Shown piece after piece: positions 41,044-48,942 of a stretch of 64,000 nt of DNA. The notes under the pieces are model-generated. The model searched no databases. It saw nothing but the letters and a program-made list of their open reading frames with translations, and was not told the origin of the DNA. Positions within the stretch are counted from its first letter, which is position 1, and every line of letters begins with the position of its first letter. Source of the stretch: Myxococcales bacterium. Lineage in GTDB: Bacteria; Myxococcota_A; UBA796; GCA-2862545. The stretch is taken from the NCBI GenBank assembly GCA_019634415.1, contig JAHQVJ010000013.1, forward strand, positions 1 to 64,000, written 5' to 3'. Made by a program: the position numbers and the translations under genes.

Positions 41044-43057
41044 TGGCCAGCCAATCTCGCGCACGGGTCATGGCCACGTAGGCCAGGCAGCGCTCGCGGC
41101 GCTCCCACCAGCGCAGCTCGGAGTCGGTGGGCTGCTTGGCACCGGCGTAGGGCAGGGGAAGCAGCTGAGCTCCGGCCAGCACCACTCGGGGCGCCTCGAG
41201 GCCCTTGGCGCGGTGGATGGTGCTCACGGTGATGCCCTGTGGGTGAGGCTCTCCGCCTTCCTGCTCGGTGAGCACGGACACGTCGAGGCCCTCTGCGGTC
41301 AGCGCGCGGGCGAGCTGGTCGCGGTAGGCCTCGGTGCGGGCGAGCACGAGCATGGGGCCTTCCTCGAGCCACGCGTCGCGGATGAAGGCCACCTCGTCGC
41401 CAGCGGTCGCGAACAGCTCGCGAATGGGGGGAAAGCCGCCCCGCAGGCTGCGGTAGCCGTCGAGGGTGCCGTCTTGGTCGGGTCGCTCGGGCGCATCGAG
41501 CGGATCGGCGTCGAGGTCGCGGACCTCGGCCAGCGCGGCTTGCCGGATCCCCTCGGTGGTGCGGTAGCTCAGCCGCAAGGTGCTGGAGCGGCCGCGAACC
41601 TCGATGCCACAGCGCACGAGCTCCACGGGGTGGGCATAGACGCGCTGGTAGCCGTCGCCGCAGAGCATGAGCCCGTCGGGGCGGATCTCGCGGGTCTCGG
41701 GATCGCGGGCGAGGGCAGCCATGAGCCGCAGCTGCGAGGCGCTGGCGTCTTGCACCTCGTCGCACACCACGGCGAACCAGGGGCTGGGGAGGCCGCCCTG
41801 CAGGGCGATGGTGGCCTCGCGCGCCATGGTGATGGGGTCAGCGGCACGCTCTTCTGCCAGGGCCGCCTCGAAGGCGGTGAGCACCTGCCAGGCCTGCTGC
41901 CGTTTGCCCTCGTCGAGCGCGGTGCCGCGGCCCTGGCGTGGGGTGAAGCGGTAGTCCTCCCAGCTCCAGGCGCCGTTGCGATCGAGGACCTGCACGCGCT
42001 CGGCCTCGTACTGGGCGCGGGGCCAGTCCAATGCGCCCTGAGCAGCCATGGCGCGCTGCCAGCACCGGTCCAGCATCTCTGCGCTGGCCTCGATCCGCGG
42101 CGTGCCTGCAGCATCGAGGATGCCCTTCGCCACCTGCGACAAGCTGCGCACCTCGATGTGCTGCACCAGGGAAGGGCTGTCCTGGCAGCGCTGGCGGACC
42201 ATGCGCTGCAGCATGCCCACGGGGCCGGGAATGGGGCAGCACAACAGCACGGGGCGAGGCTCGCTCGCGGACACCTGCTCGGCCAGGTGATGCGCTCGAT
42301 GCACGGCCACCACGCTCTTTCCGGTGCCGGGACCGCCCGTGACCTTGGCTGCACCCTTGAAGCGCGCCTGCACCGCCCGCCTCTGCTGCGGATGGAGGTA
42401 GATCTCCCAGCGGCCGCCCTGGATCGCGGCCTCCACCTCGCCGGCGGTGGAGTGCAGGAAGGTCTCGGCGCGCTGCAGCCGGGCCGCAGCCTCCACGTAG
42501 CGGCGCTCCACCACGTCGAGGGCTTCGTCGGTGGCGAGGCTGAGCACGGCCTCCGCCACGTGGGGCTGCAGCGGCTCCACCACGGCGAGGATGTCGGGAT
42601 CGGTGGTGAGGCCACGCAGCGTGTCGGCCAGGGCGGGCGCGATCCCGAATCGGCGGAAGTCCCGGTTGCGGTAGCGCGCGAGCGGCCCCGGAGGAGCCAC
42701 GAAGCTGGCTGCTGGCGCGGCGGGTGGGGGCGCGACCTCGGGGGGCGATGCTTGGACGGGGGGCTTCTCGGGAGGCAGCTCGACGGGTGCCGCTCGAGCC
42801 CACGCCACGGCCTCGGTCTCTGCGGCCACATGGAGCAGCCGGAGCACGTCGTTGCTGCGCTTCGCCACGATGCGTACGGGCGTGTGCCCGACCTCGAGGG
42901 TCACCAGGTCGGTGCCCTGCACTCCCTGCTCGTTCACGCCGGGGTGGCCGTTCACGATGTCGGGGAGGGCGTCGAAGACGTGCTGCCGGAGGTCGGGGTC
43001 CAACCCCTCGACGGACTGGACCCAGGACGGTGTGAGGACTGCGTGGGCGGTGGGCAT
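41027..43057 (-). CDS. SF1 UvrD-like helicase with RelE-like N-terminus
   Basis: A 676-residue protein. Superfamily 1 motifs: Walker A GGPGTGKS (241-248), motif II VVCDEVQDAS, motif III-like MLCGDGYQRVY, motif V-like TVSTIHRAKGLEA and motif VI YVAMTRARDWL. The N-terminal 90 residues resemble the RelE/ParE toxin fold: VRIVAKRSNDVLRLLHVAAETEAVAWARA recalls the LLWVDHHDEAYRWA strand-helix seen in some helicases with a RelE-like head. The linker is proline-rich. Whether the head still cleaves RNA is unknown. ATG start. Probably 3'-5' DNA unwinding in repair; role of the fusion is unknown. Confidence 0.8.
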   Translation of the reverse strand: MPTAHAVLTPSWVQSVEGLDPDLRQHVFDALPDIVNGHPGVNEQGVQGTDLVTLEVGHTPVRIVAKRSNDVLRLLHVAAETEAVAWARAAPVELPPEKPPVQASPPEVAPPPAAPAASFVAPPGPLARYRNRDFRRFGIAPALADTLRGLTTDPDILAVVEPLQPHVAEAVLSLATDEALDVVERRYVEAAARLQRAETFLHSTAGEVEAAIQGGRWEIYLHPQQRRAVQARFKGAAKVTGGPGTGKSVVAVHRAHHLAEQVSASEPRPVLLCCPIPGPVGMLQRMVRQRCQDSPSLVQHIEVRSLSQVAKGILDAAGTPRIEASAEMLDRCWQRAMAAQGALDWPRAQYEAERVQVLDRNGAWSWEDYRFTPRQGRGTALDEGKRQQAWQVLTAFEAALAEERAADPITMAREATIALQGGLPSPWFAVVCDEVQDASASQLRLMAALARDPETREIRPDGLMLCGDGYQRVYAHPVELVRCGIEVRGRSSTLRLSYRTTEGIRQAALAEVRDLDADPLDAPERPDQDGTLDGYRSLRGGFPPIRELFATAGDEVAFIRDAWLEEGPMLVLARTEAYRDQLARALTAEGLDVSVLTEQEGGEPHPQGITVSTIHRAKGLEAPRVVLAGAQLLPLPYAGAKQPTDSELRWWERRERCLAYVAMTRARDWLAITRVS

Positions 43058-43145
43058 GGCCGACTTCTACCGCATGGACCTCGCGATCGCCTGCTTCGAC
43101 GAGCCAATCCTTGTCCGCTTCGGCGAACGCGGATGTGGGTACTCG

Positions 43146-44003
43146 TCAGCCCGCCAGATGCTCCGCGAGGAAGGCGTGCACCTTGGCCCAGGCGTCATTC
43201 GCGCTCTCGGAGTGGTACCGGCCAGAGGAGGGATTCGCGAAGGCGTGCCCGGCGTCGTAGAGGTGCACGGTGAAGGGCTTGCCAAGCCCCTGCATTCGGG
43301 TCTCGAAGGCCTTGACGGTGTCGACGGGGATCCCGGCGTCTTCGGAGCCGAAGATCCCCAGCATGGGTGCGGCGATGGACTGCAGCTGGGCGTCTTCGTC
43401 CACCAGGCGGCCGTAGTAGACGACGGAGGCGTCGAGCTCGGGCTCCGCCATGGCGAGGCGCAGGGAGTAGCCGCCGCCGAAGCACCAGCCCACCGAGGCC
43501 GTCTTCGGTGCCTGGATGCGGGGATCGCTCACCAAGTAGGCGTGGGCCGCCTTCAGCTTGTCGATGGCTGTGGCCTCGTCCACCTTCTCCATGGCGGCCA
43601 TGGCCTGCTTGTGGTCGGTGGCGACGGCGCCATCGTAGAGATCCACCGCCACCGCCGCGTAGCCCGCGGAGGCGAGGCGATCGGCCCAGTGCTTGATGTG
43701 GCCGTTCAGGCCCCACCACTCATGGATCACCACCACGCCGGGCACGGGTCCCGTCGCGCTCTCCGGCAGCGACAGGTAGGCGTCCATGCCGGCGATCTGC
43801 ACCGTGCTGCCCTTGGGTTGCGGCGCCTCGTCGTCCGTCAGCTCGTGCAGGGCCGCGAACTCGGCCTCGGTGAGCAAGCCGGGTGCCACCGGGGCCATCG
43901 GCACGTCGGCGGCGTCTCCCTCGGCGGCTTCCTCGGGAGGTGCCTGCTCCTCGGGAGTGTTCGTCGTGTCGCCACATGCCAACCAAACCAGCCACCACGC
44001 CAT
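43146..44003 (-). CDS. Dienelactone hydrolase-like lipoprotein
   Basis: A 285-residue protein: short signal MAWWLVWLAC (lipobox Cys10) then an acidic linker. The hydrolase domain has the DLH-family layout: Glu95 in VIHEWWGLN, Cys174 in VGWCFGGGYSL, Asp222 in FGSEDAGIP and His253 in YDAGHAFAN, i.e. a Cys-Asp-His triad with the activating Glu. Known relatives hydrolyse dienelactones or other small lactones/esters. Surface or periplasmic location is unusual for this enzyme and comes from the lipobox. Confidence 0.8.
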   Translation of the reverse strand: MAWWLVWLACGDTTNTPEEQAPPEEAAEGDAADVPMAPVAPGLLTEAEFAALHELTDDEAPQPKGSTVQIAGMDAYLSLPESATGPVPGVVVIHEWWGLNGHIKHWADRLASAGYAAVAVDLYDGAVATDHKQAMAAMEKVDEATAIDKLKAAHAYLVSDPRIQAPKTASVGWCFGGGYSLRLAMAEPELDASVVYYGRLVDEDAQLQSIAAPMLGIFGSEDAGIPVDTVKAFETRMQGLGKPFTVHLYDAGHAFANPSSGRYHSESANDAWAKVHAFLAEHLAG

Positions 44004-44109
44004 GTCGCCCTCCAGCGAGCTCGGGTGGGGCTGGTATCGCGTTTGCGAGCGGGGTTCCGGAATCCCGCGCGTCTCCGTCGCGCTACAATTCTCTTGAGCC
44101 CTCGCCTTC

Positions 44110-44134
44110 GGCTGCGGGCCTTTCGGCCGCAGCC
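44110..44134 (-). terminator. Hairpin directly after the arylsulfotransferase-like gene
   Basis: On the minus strand GGCTGCGGCC-GAAA-GGCCCGCAGCC forms a 10-base stem with one bulge and a GAAA tetraloop, immediately after the TAG stop. No U-tract follows, so it is a weak intrinsic terminator or an mRNA 3'-end stabiliser. Confidence 0.45.
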
Positions 44135-45559
44135 CTATGGCTGGTACTCGACTCCGGTGAAGTCGTACAGGTCGGGCAGGTACGTGATCCGCGTGACCGC
44201 TGCACCCAGCGCGAGTCCGGCCGACCAGGCGACGTCGCCGTCGCGGGTCATCTCGAGGATCCGGCCCTGGGTCGACAGCGCCACGGCGAGGTTGTCGCAG
44301 CCCTCGACGGGCATGCGGCGCACGTCGCCGAGGAGGTTCTCGCGGCTGTCGAGCTGCAGGAACCAGTCACGGCTGTAGGTCATGTTCTCCTCGTCGATGG
44401 TGAACTGCGCCAGGCGGCTGTTGTCGGGCCGGGGACGGTTGTCGAAGACGAGGATCTGGTCGTCCCAGGCGTCGGAGAAGTGCGACTGCAGGAATAGATC
44501 GTCTTCCACCGTGCCGGCGGCGGGCGTGAACTCGTTGCCACGGCCGCCCAGCGTCCACAGCCGGTCGCCGCTCTGCCGGTCCACCTTCACCACGGTGTCG
44601 ATCCAGCGGAACATCGCGAGGTAGCTGTCGTCCGCCTCCACGTAGGCGAGCGAGTTCCCATGGCTGAACTCGTGCCAGCCCGGCAGGAACTGGTTCACGT
44701 TGCCGGAGTTCCAGAAGCCGTGGGGCCACTGCTCGGGGTCCAGCATGGTCCACAGGTACTGCGTGTCGGTGGCGTCGTCGGCGCACAGCGGTCCGTCGTA
44801 GATGGCGTCCACTGCCGTGTCGAGGGGCTTGCCCCCGACGTCGAGATCCTCCTCGAACTCGTAGGCATTCCAGGCGAGCTCGCCGACCTCGGGTTCCACG
44901 AAGTCGTGGTGGGACCACTCGGTGCGAGTGGTGCAGCTCTCGCTGCCGTCGATGCTCATGCGCACGTTGGCGCCGAGATCGTCGACGCGCCCCTCGTCGG
45001 CGTAATTCCAGTGGATGGAGCGCCCGTCGCGGCCAGCGCGGGCGCGCCCGATGGACAGGCCGTCGGGCACGTCGTTCCAGGCCCACACGTAGGCACCGTC
45101 GCGGTCGATGATCCCCACGCCGCTGGCGTTGGAGTCGAGGTAGCTGAACAGGAAGTAGCCACCCTCCGCGCACGACAGCGAGGAGTCGCCCTCACCGAGG
45201 GTGAAGGAGGGCACGCCCACCGGAGGCGGGTTCACCACGAGCTCCACCTCGTCGGAGGTGCGCACCTTGCCATCGACATCCAGCTCCACCCACACGGTGT
45301 AGGTGCGACCGGTCTTCAGGCCGAGCATCGTCAGCGCGTGCTCGGTGCCCTCGGCGCCAGCGGGCGTGGACAGGATGTCCCCGTCCTCGCCGAGCTGCGC
45401 CTTCACCGTGGGTGTGCCCGCCTTGGAGCTGGTGAACGTGATCTTCGCGGTACCAGGGATCTCACCGTTTTCCACTACGAGATCCTGGGCCGCGCCACCG
45501 GGACATCCCGCCAACAGCGCCACTGCGCCGATCCCTAGAGCCATGCCGGAGCGATTCAC
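44135..45559 (-). CDS. Arylsulfotransferase (ASST)-like lipoprotein
   Basis: A 474-residue lipoprotein: MNRSGMALGIGAVALLAGC, lipobox Cys19. An N-terminal fibronectin/Ig-like domain (about 25-112) precedes a propeller resembling the ASST family (PF05935/PF14269), with WHEFSHGNSLAYV, DTVVKVDRQSGDRLWTLGGRGNEF and HFSDAWDDQILVFDN; the histidine in FSHGNS and that in QSHFSD match positions expected of the family's active-site histidines, though I cannot align them exactly. ASST enzymes transfer sulfate between phenols in the periplasm without PAPS. Many homologues are inactive surface proteins, so activity is uncertain. Confidence 0.7.
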   Translation of the reverse strand: MNRSGMALGIGAVALLAGCPGGAAQDLVVENGEIPGTAKITFTSSKAGTPTVKAQLGEDGDILSTPAGAEGTEHALTMLGLKTGRTYTVWVELDVDGKVRTSDEVELVVNPPPVGVPSFTLGEGDSSLSCAEGGYFLFSYLDSNASGVGIIDRDGAYVWAWNDVPDGLSIGRARAGRDGRSIHWNYADEGRVDDLGANVRMSIDGSESCTTRTEWSHHDFVEPEVGELAWNAYEFEEDLDVGGKPLDTAVDAIYDGPLCADDATDTQYLWTMLDPEQWPHGFWNSGNVNQFLPGWHEFSHGNSLAYVEADDSYLAMFRWIDTVVKVDRQSGDRLWTLGGRGNEFTPAAGTVEDDLFLQSHFSDAWDDQILVFDNRPRPDNSRLAQFTIDEENMTYSRDWFLQLDSRENLLGDVRRMPVEGCDNLAVALSTQGRILEMTRDGDVAWSAGLALGAAVTRITYLPDLYDFTGVEYQP

Positions 45560-45619
45560 GCCACCTCCTCTTGCTGGGCAGCGTATCCAATCGATCCGCC
45601 GCTCAGGGCGGTAGTGCTC

Positions 45620-46112
45620 TCAGTCGGGCTGGAGGATCTCCTCGAGGCTCTCGGCCTGGGCGATTCGATGGGTGAGACCGTCGAGCATGGCGGTATCGGC
45701 GCCCTCGACGAGCGCGCGAATGGCCTGTGGGACGTCGCCGAAGCGAGCCTGCACGAAGGCCAGAATCTGCTCCACCCGTCCGTGCACCAATCCCTCGGCC
45801 TTCCCCTCGGCCTTCCCTTCGGCTCGTCCTTCGACGCGTCCCTTTTGGGTCCCCTCTTCCACCAGTGATTCAGCCCAGGTCGTCATCCATTCCTCTGCTT
45901 GGGGTGTGATCTGTGCAATGAGGAGTCGCCTCGCAGCTTCTGGGGGGCGACCTGCATTGCGGTGAAGATACGTGAGTATAGCTCGCGTGTCGTCAAGCCC
46001 GTTGGGGCCGTGCGCCACGGCACGCAAGACAGGTAGCTGCTCCCAGATCGCCTCCGTTCCGGCGTACTTGAGGGCGGGGAGCGTGCGGGGGCACCCGTTG
46101 GCTACGCGTTCG
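45620..46112 (-). pseudogene. Truncated Rpn-family nuclease/transposase remnant
   Basis: The frame encodes only the C-terminal part of an Rpn-type (PD-(D/E)XK) recombination-promoting nuclease: a segment LPALKYAGTEAIWEQLPVLRAV, then TTWAESLVEEGTQKGRVEGRAEGKAEGKAEG, the characteristic RAEG/KAEG repeat, and LEEIL at the end. The catalytic N-terminal domain is missing. An in-frame TTG at 46168 would make the frame longer, but its first codons are antisense-free shadow of the neighbouring gene, so the recognisable homology starts only near 46112, where the next gene ends. A deletion seems to have removed the 5' part. It is the only mobile-element relic seen here. Confidence 0.6.
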
Positions 46113-46736
46113 TCATGGATCTGCCCGACCAGGGCGATCGAGGTCCATGTCTCGGGCCCAGGCCGCAAGAGCCTCGCGTTCCTCGGGCGTCAGGGTCAGA
46201 TGCATCTCCGGGGTCATCGCGTCGTACGGGACGCTGCGCGACTCGGCGCTTCCCACCCACTCGCCGGGCTGCAGGTCCTCACCCCGAAGGAGCCGCTGCG
46301 CGGCGTCTTCGTCGAAGGCCGCCAGCGCGGTGGGGTTGATGGACCGTGGGGTGCCAGGAGCGCCGGTGTACACGATGGCCGTTCGCCCCGCCGTGACGAC
46401 GTGCATGCCCTGTGGCAGCTGTGACGCCACTGCTTTCGTCCACTGCAGCTCATCGAGACCCCACGTGCCTTCCGGCACCAGCGCTGTCGCCGCGCACTCG
46501 TCCTCGATGCACAACGCAGCACCCAGCTCGGCTCCAGGCACCACCTGGGCAAGGGCAGCCTGGAGATCAGTCACCGCGAAGCTGGGCGCTGTCGTGGAGG
46601 TCGCCGCACCTGCGAGGGTCTGGGTGGGCGCGGGCAGCAAGGCCGGTTCCGTCGCGGGGGGGGCGTCTGTCGATCTCCAGAACGTGAGCGCGAGGACGGC
46701 GAGCCCCAGCGGCAGGAGCGCCCAGGCGCGCCTCAC
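46113..46736 (-). CDS. Hypothetical membrane-anchored or secreted protein
   Basis: A 207-residue protein: signal or anchor LLPLGLAVLALTFW after MRRAWA, then a Pro/Thr/Ala-rich linker and a domain with CIEDECAATALVPEGTW, containing two cysteines. No family is recognised. GTG overlaps the stop of the small secreted protein gene (GTGA, 46733-46736). Its last codons run up to the Rpn remnant, so the 3' end may have been altered when that element was deleted. Confidence 0.5.
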   Translation of the reverse strand: MRRAWALLPLGLAVLALTFWRSTDAPPATEPALLPAPTQTLAGAATSTTAPSFAVTDLQAALAQVVPGAELGAALCIEDECAATALVPEGTWGLDELQWTKAVASQLPQGMHVVTAGRTAIVYTGAPGTPRSINPTALAAFDEDAAQRLLRGEDLQPGEWVGSAESRSVPYDAMTPEMHLTLTPEEREALAAWARDMDLDRPGRADP

Positions 46737-47014
46737 AGGTCACCCGGACCGGGGACGGGATCGCCGTCCTCGTCGCCGCCGTCCTCGTCGTCGGGGTTGC
46801 CCGGATCCGACGACACGGGCGGACCCTCGAGGTCCTCACAGGTGCAGATCTCGTGCGTGTGCGTGGTGAAGACCGGAACACTCACCTGAAGGTCCGGATC
46901 CCAGATCCATTGCAGGGTCGTCCACGAGTGGATTCGACAGTCCTCGTAGGTGCCTGGTGGACAATCTTCCCGCGCATCGCCACTGGCTAGGGCCAGTGTT
47001 GCCAGCATCAGCAT
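46733..47014 (-). CDS. Small secreted cysteine-containing protein
   Basis: A 93-residue protein with signal MLMLATLALASGDA and a mature part with four cysteines (DCPPGTYEDCRIHSW, HEICTCEDLEG) and an acidic Pro/Asp/Gly tail. ATG has an excellent ribosome site, AGGAGGT. Two disulfides are likely. The family is unknown. It is coupled to the downstream hypothetical gene. Confidence 0.6.
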   Translation of the reverse strand: MLMLATLALASGDAREDCPPGTYEDCRIHSWTTLQWIWDPDLQVSVPVFTTHTHEICTCEDLEGPPVSSDPGNPDDEDGGDEDGDPVPGPGDL

Positions 47015-47225
47015 CGTTGGACCTCCTGTACGCTCTCGTGATCACACACGGGCGTTCGGTTGGAGTCGAGCAGAAACGGTCGAGGATCCACCCGGGAGCG
47101 GCAGACTGCGGCTCCCCCCGCTGATTGAGGAAGACGTGATGCGAGTCGCTGACATGCCGCTCCCGGATGGACGCCGGTGTCCTTGCAGGAGCGGTGCCAG
47201 CGAGAATCCGCTTCGCAACGTGCGG

Positions 47226-47267
47226 GGCGCGCTCCCCCCGACGGAAGTCTCGTCGGGGAGGCGCGCC
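47226..47267 (-). terminator. Strong hairpin in intergenic region
   Basis: Arms 47226-47243 (GGCGCGCTCCCCCCGACG) and 47251-47267 (CGTCGGGGAGGCGCGCC) pair over about 16 bases with one bulge/mismatch and a 7-base loop. It lies in the 299-base gap between the DUF1501-type operon and the small secreted protein, so it may end either transcript. The rest of this gap has no gene I can support. Confidence 0.5.
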
Positions 47268-47282
47268 CAAATCAGCGTCGAA

Positions 47283-47306
47283 CCTCCGTCTTCACATCGA
47301 CGGAGG
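47283..47306 (-). terminator. Hairpin after the cytochrome lipoprotein gene
   Basis: CCTCCGTC and GACGGAGG form a perfect 8-base stem with an 8-base loop, starting seven bases after the stop of the last gene of the DUF1501 operon. No U-tract follows. Confidence 0.45.
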
Positions 47307-47313
47307 ACGGTCG

Positions 47314-47676
47314 TCAGCCACCGCAGGTCAGCCACACCTCCAGCAGGTAGCGGTCGTCTTCCTCCACGCCGCCCTGCGGCGGCATCGTGGCGTCGTCGGC
47401 TGCGGCGCGGGCCAGGATGCGATCCGCCCAGGCCCAGGACTGCTCCTCGGTGTCGAAGGTGACCTCTGCCGGGGCGTACTGCCGGTCCAGGCTCGTCGAG
47501 GCATGGCAGGGCTGGCAGTGCTGCGTCACGAAGCTGCGGCCGAAGTTGTCCCAGGTCGTGGGCAGCGGTGCGTCCGCGCAGAACAGCTCGTCGGGCGTGG
47601 CCGTGTCGCCCATGTCCGTGGGCTCGGTGTCGCCCTGACACCCGAGCATGCACAGCAACAGCACAATGGGCCTCAC
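47314..47676 (-). CDS. Small c-type haem lipoprotein
   Basis: A 120-residue lipoprotein (MRPIVLLLCMLGC, Cys13) with one haem motif CQPCH in FVTQHCQPCHAS and a later Met/Pro segment DATMPPQGG that could supply the axial methionine. It resembles the small cytochrome-like lipoproteins encoded beside DUF1501 and DUF1588-type genes. GTG overlaps the DUF1501 gene stop (GTGA, 47673-47676). Last of four genes. Confidence 0.7.
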   Translation of the reverse strand: MRPIVLLLCMLGCQGDTEPTDMGDTATPDELFCADAPLPTTWDNFGRSFVTQHCQPCHASTSLDRQYAPAEVTFDTEEQSWAWADRILARAAADDATMPPQGGVEEDDRYLLEVWLTCGG

Positions 47677-48932
47677 GAGAGCACGCCGGTGATGGCAGCC
47701 ACGCCGCTCACGTACGGATCGGGGTCCACGTCGGCGTAGGTCAGCAGGGTGGCGCCCACGGCCTCGGCCGAGAACGTCTGGGCCTTGTCGCTCACGTCGC
47801 CCGAGGCCGGGTCCACGCCGCGGCCGTAGAAGCTACCGTCGAAGGCACCGACCACTCGGCCGCCGGTGATCCCCGGCCCCACCAGCATGGCGGACGTGTA
47901 GGGCCAGTGGTCCTTGCCGTTGAGCCCGTTGAGCAGGGGCGTGCGACCCATCTCCGACAGCACCACCACCAGCGTCTCGTCGGCCAGCGTGGGGGAGGAC
48001 TCGCCCGGGGTGCTCTGCAGCAGCACCATCAGCTGGGTGAGGCCCTGGAACAGGCCCTCCCACAGCGGCAGCTGCAGGTTGTCGTTGTCGGCGTGGGTGT
48101 CCCAGCCGAAGGCACCCGCGTTGCCGGCGTAGGCGAGCGTCACGCAGCGCGACACGCCCAGCGACAGCGCATCCACCGCCACCTGAGCCTGGTCCTCCAA
48201 CAGCGCCGAGGCCGTGAAGTCCATGGTGTAGCGCAGGTCCTTGAGGGCCATGAGCTTCTCCATGGAGTCGCGATAGGCGCCGGTGAGCGCGGCCTCCTGG
48301 CTGGAGCGAACCGAGTCGGCTCGGGCGCGAGCGCGCCGCTGCAGGTACCGGTCCACCACGTTCTCTGCGACCCGGTCGGGCAGCTCCACGGGGGTGCCGC
48401 TGTACTGCTCCACCGCGCCGCTGATCAGGTCCTCCAGCTGGCCGTTCACGCCCGTGCGGCTCACGGCCACGCCTTGGTCGCCGGGGAAGCTCGGGCCGTT
48501 GACCACGAGGTGGGGCAGGGTGAAGCGGTCGCGGTCGCTCGCGGCGATGGCCGCCGGCCAGTCGGCCTGCAGCCCCGACGTGGTGCCCGTCATCATCAGC
48601 ATGGTGCAGATCTCGTGGGCGATGGAGCGCACCATCACGCCGTTGAGCACCAGGGTCTGCGACCCGAAGGTGGCCATGAAGTTGTCCACGGCGGGGCGCA
48701 GCGGGTGGCTCACCCAGGTCAGATCTCCGATGGACTGGCGGCTCGCGAAGGCCTCCATGTCCACGTTGGTGTTGTCGAACTCGTCGGCGAACACCCGGGT
48801 GATGTCCCAGCCGCCGGGAGCGAACACGAAGACCAGCTTCTTGCCGTTCGTGGGTGCGGCGGCCGCGTGAACGGGCACGCCCATGGCGGCCACACACGCG
48901 CCAGCCGTCGTCAGGAAGTGTCGGCGATTCAT
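47673..48932 (-). CDS. DUF1501-like Tat-exported protein
   Basis: A 419-residue protein with a Tat-type leader MNRRHFLTTAGACVAAMGVP. The body shows the DUF1501 pattern: KKLVFVFAPGGWDITRVF at the start, ICTMLMMTGTTSG, then FGWDTHADNDNLQLPLWEGLFQGL and VVVLSEMGRTPLLNGLNGKDHWPYTSAMLVGPGI, the late block of this sulfatase/phosphatase-like superfamily. Role unknown; in many genomes it is encoded next to DUF1800 or DUF1549/1588 genes. ATG preceded by AGGAGG. Between the CXXCH-containing lipoprotein gene and the small cytochrome. Confidence 0.85.
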   Translation of the reverse strand: MNRRHFLTTAGACVAAMGVPVHAAAAPTNGKKLVFVFAPGGWDITRVFADEFDNTNVDMEAFASRQSIGDLTWVSHPLRPAVDNFMATFGSQTLVLNGVMVRSIAHEICTMLMMTGTTSGLQADWPAAIAASDRDRFTLPHLVVNGPSFPGDQGVAVSRTGVNGQLEDLISGAVEQYSGTPVELPDRVAENVVDRYLQRRARARADSVRSSQEAALTGAYRDSMEKLMALKDLRYTMDFTASALLEDQAQVAVDALSLGVSRCVTLAYAGNAGAFGWDTHADNDNLQLPLWEGLFQGLTQLMVLLQSTPGESSPTLADETLVVVLSEMGRTPLLNGLNGKDHWPYTSAMLVGPGITGGRVVGAFDGSFYGRGVDPASGDVSDKAQTFSAEAVGATLLTYADVDPDPYVSGVAAITGVLS

Positions 48933-48942
48933 GTGGAGCCTC

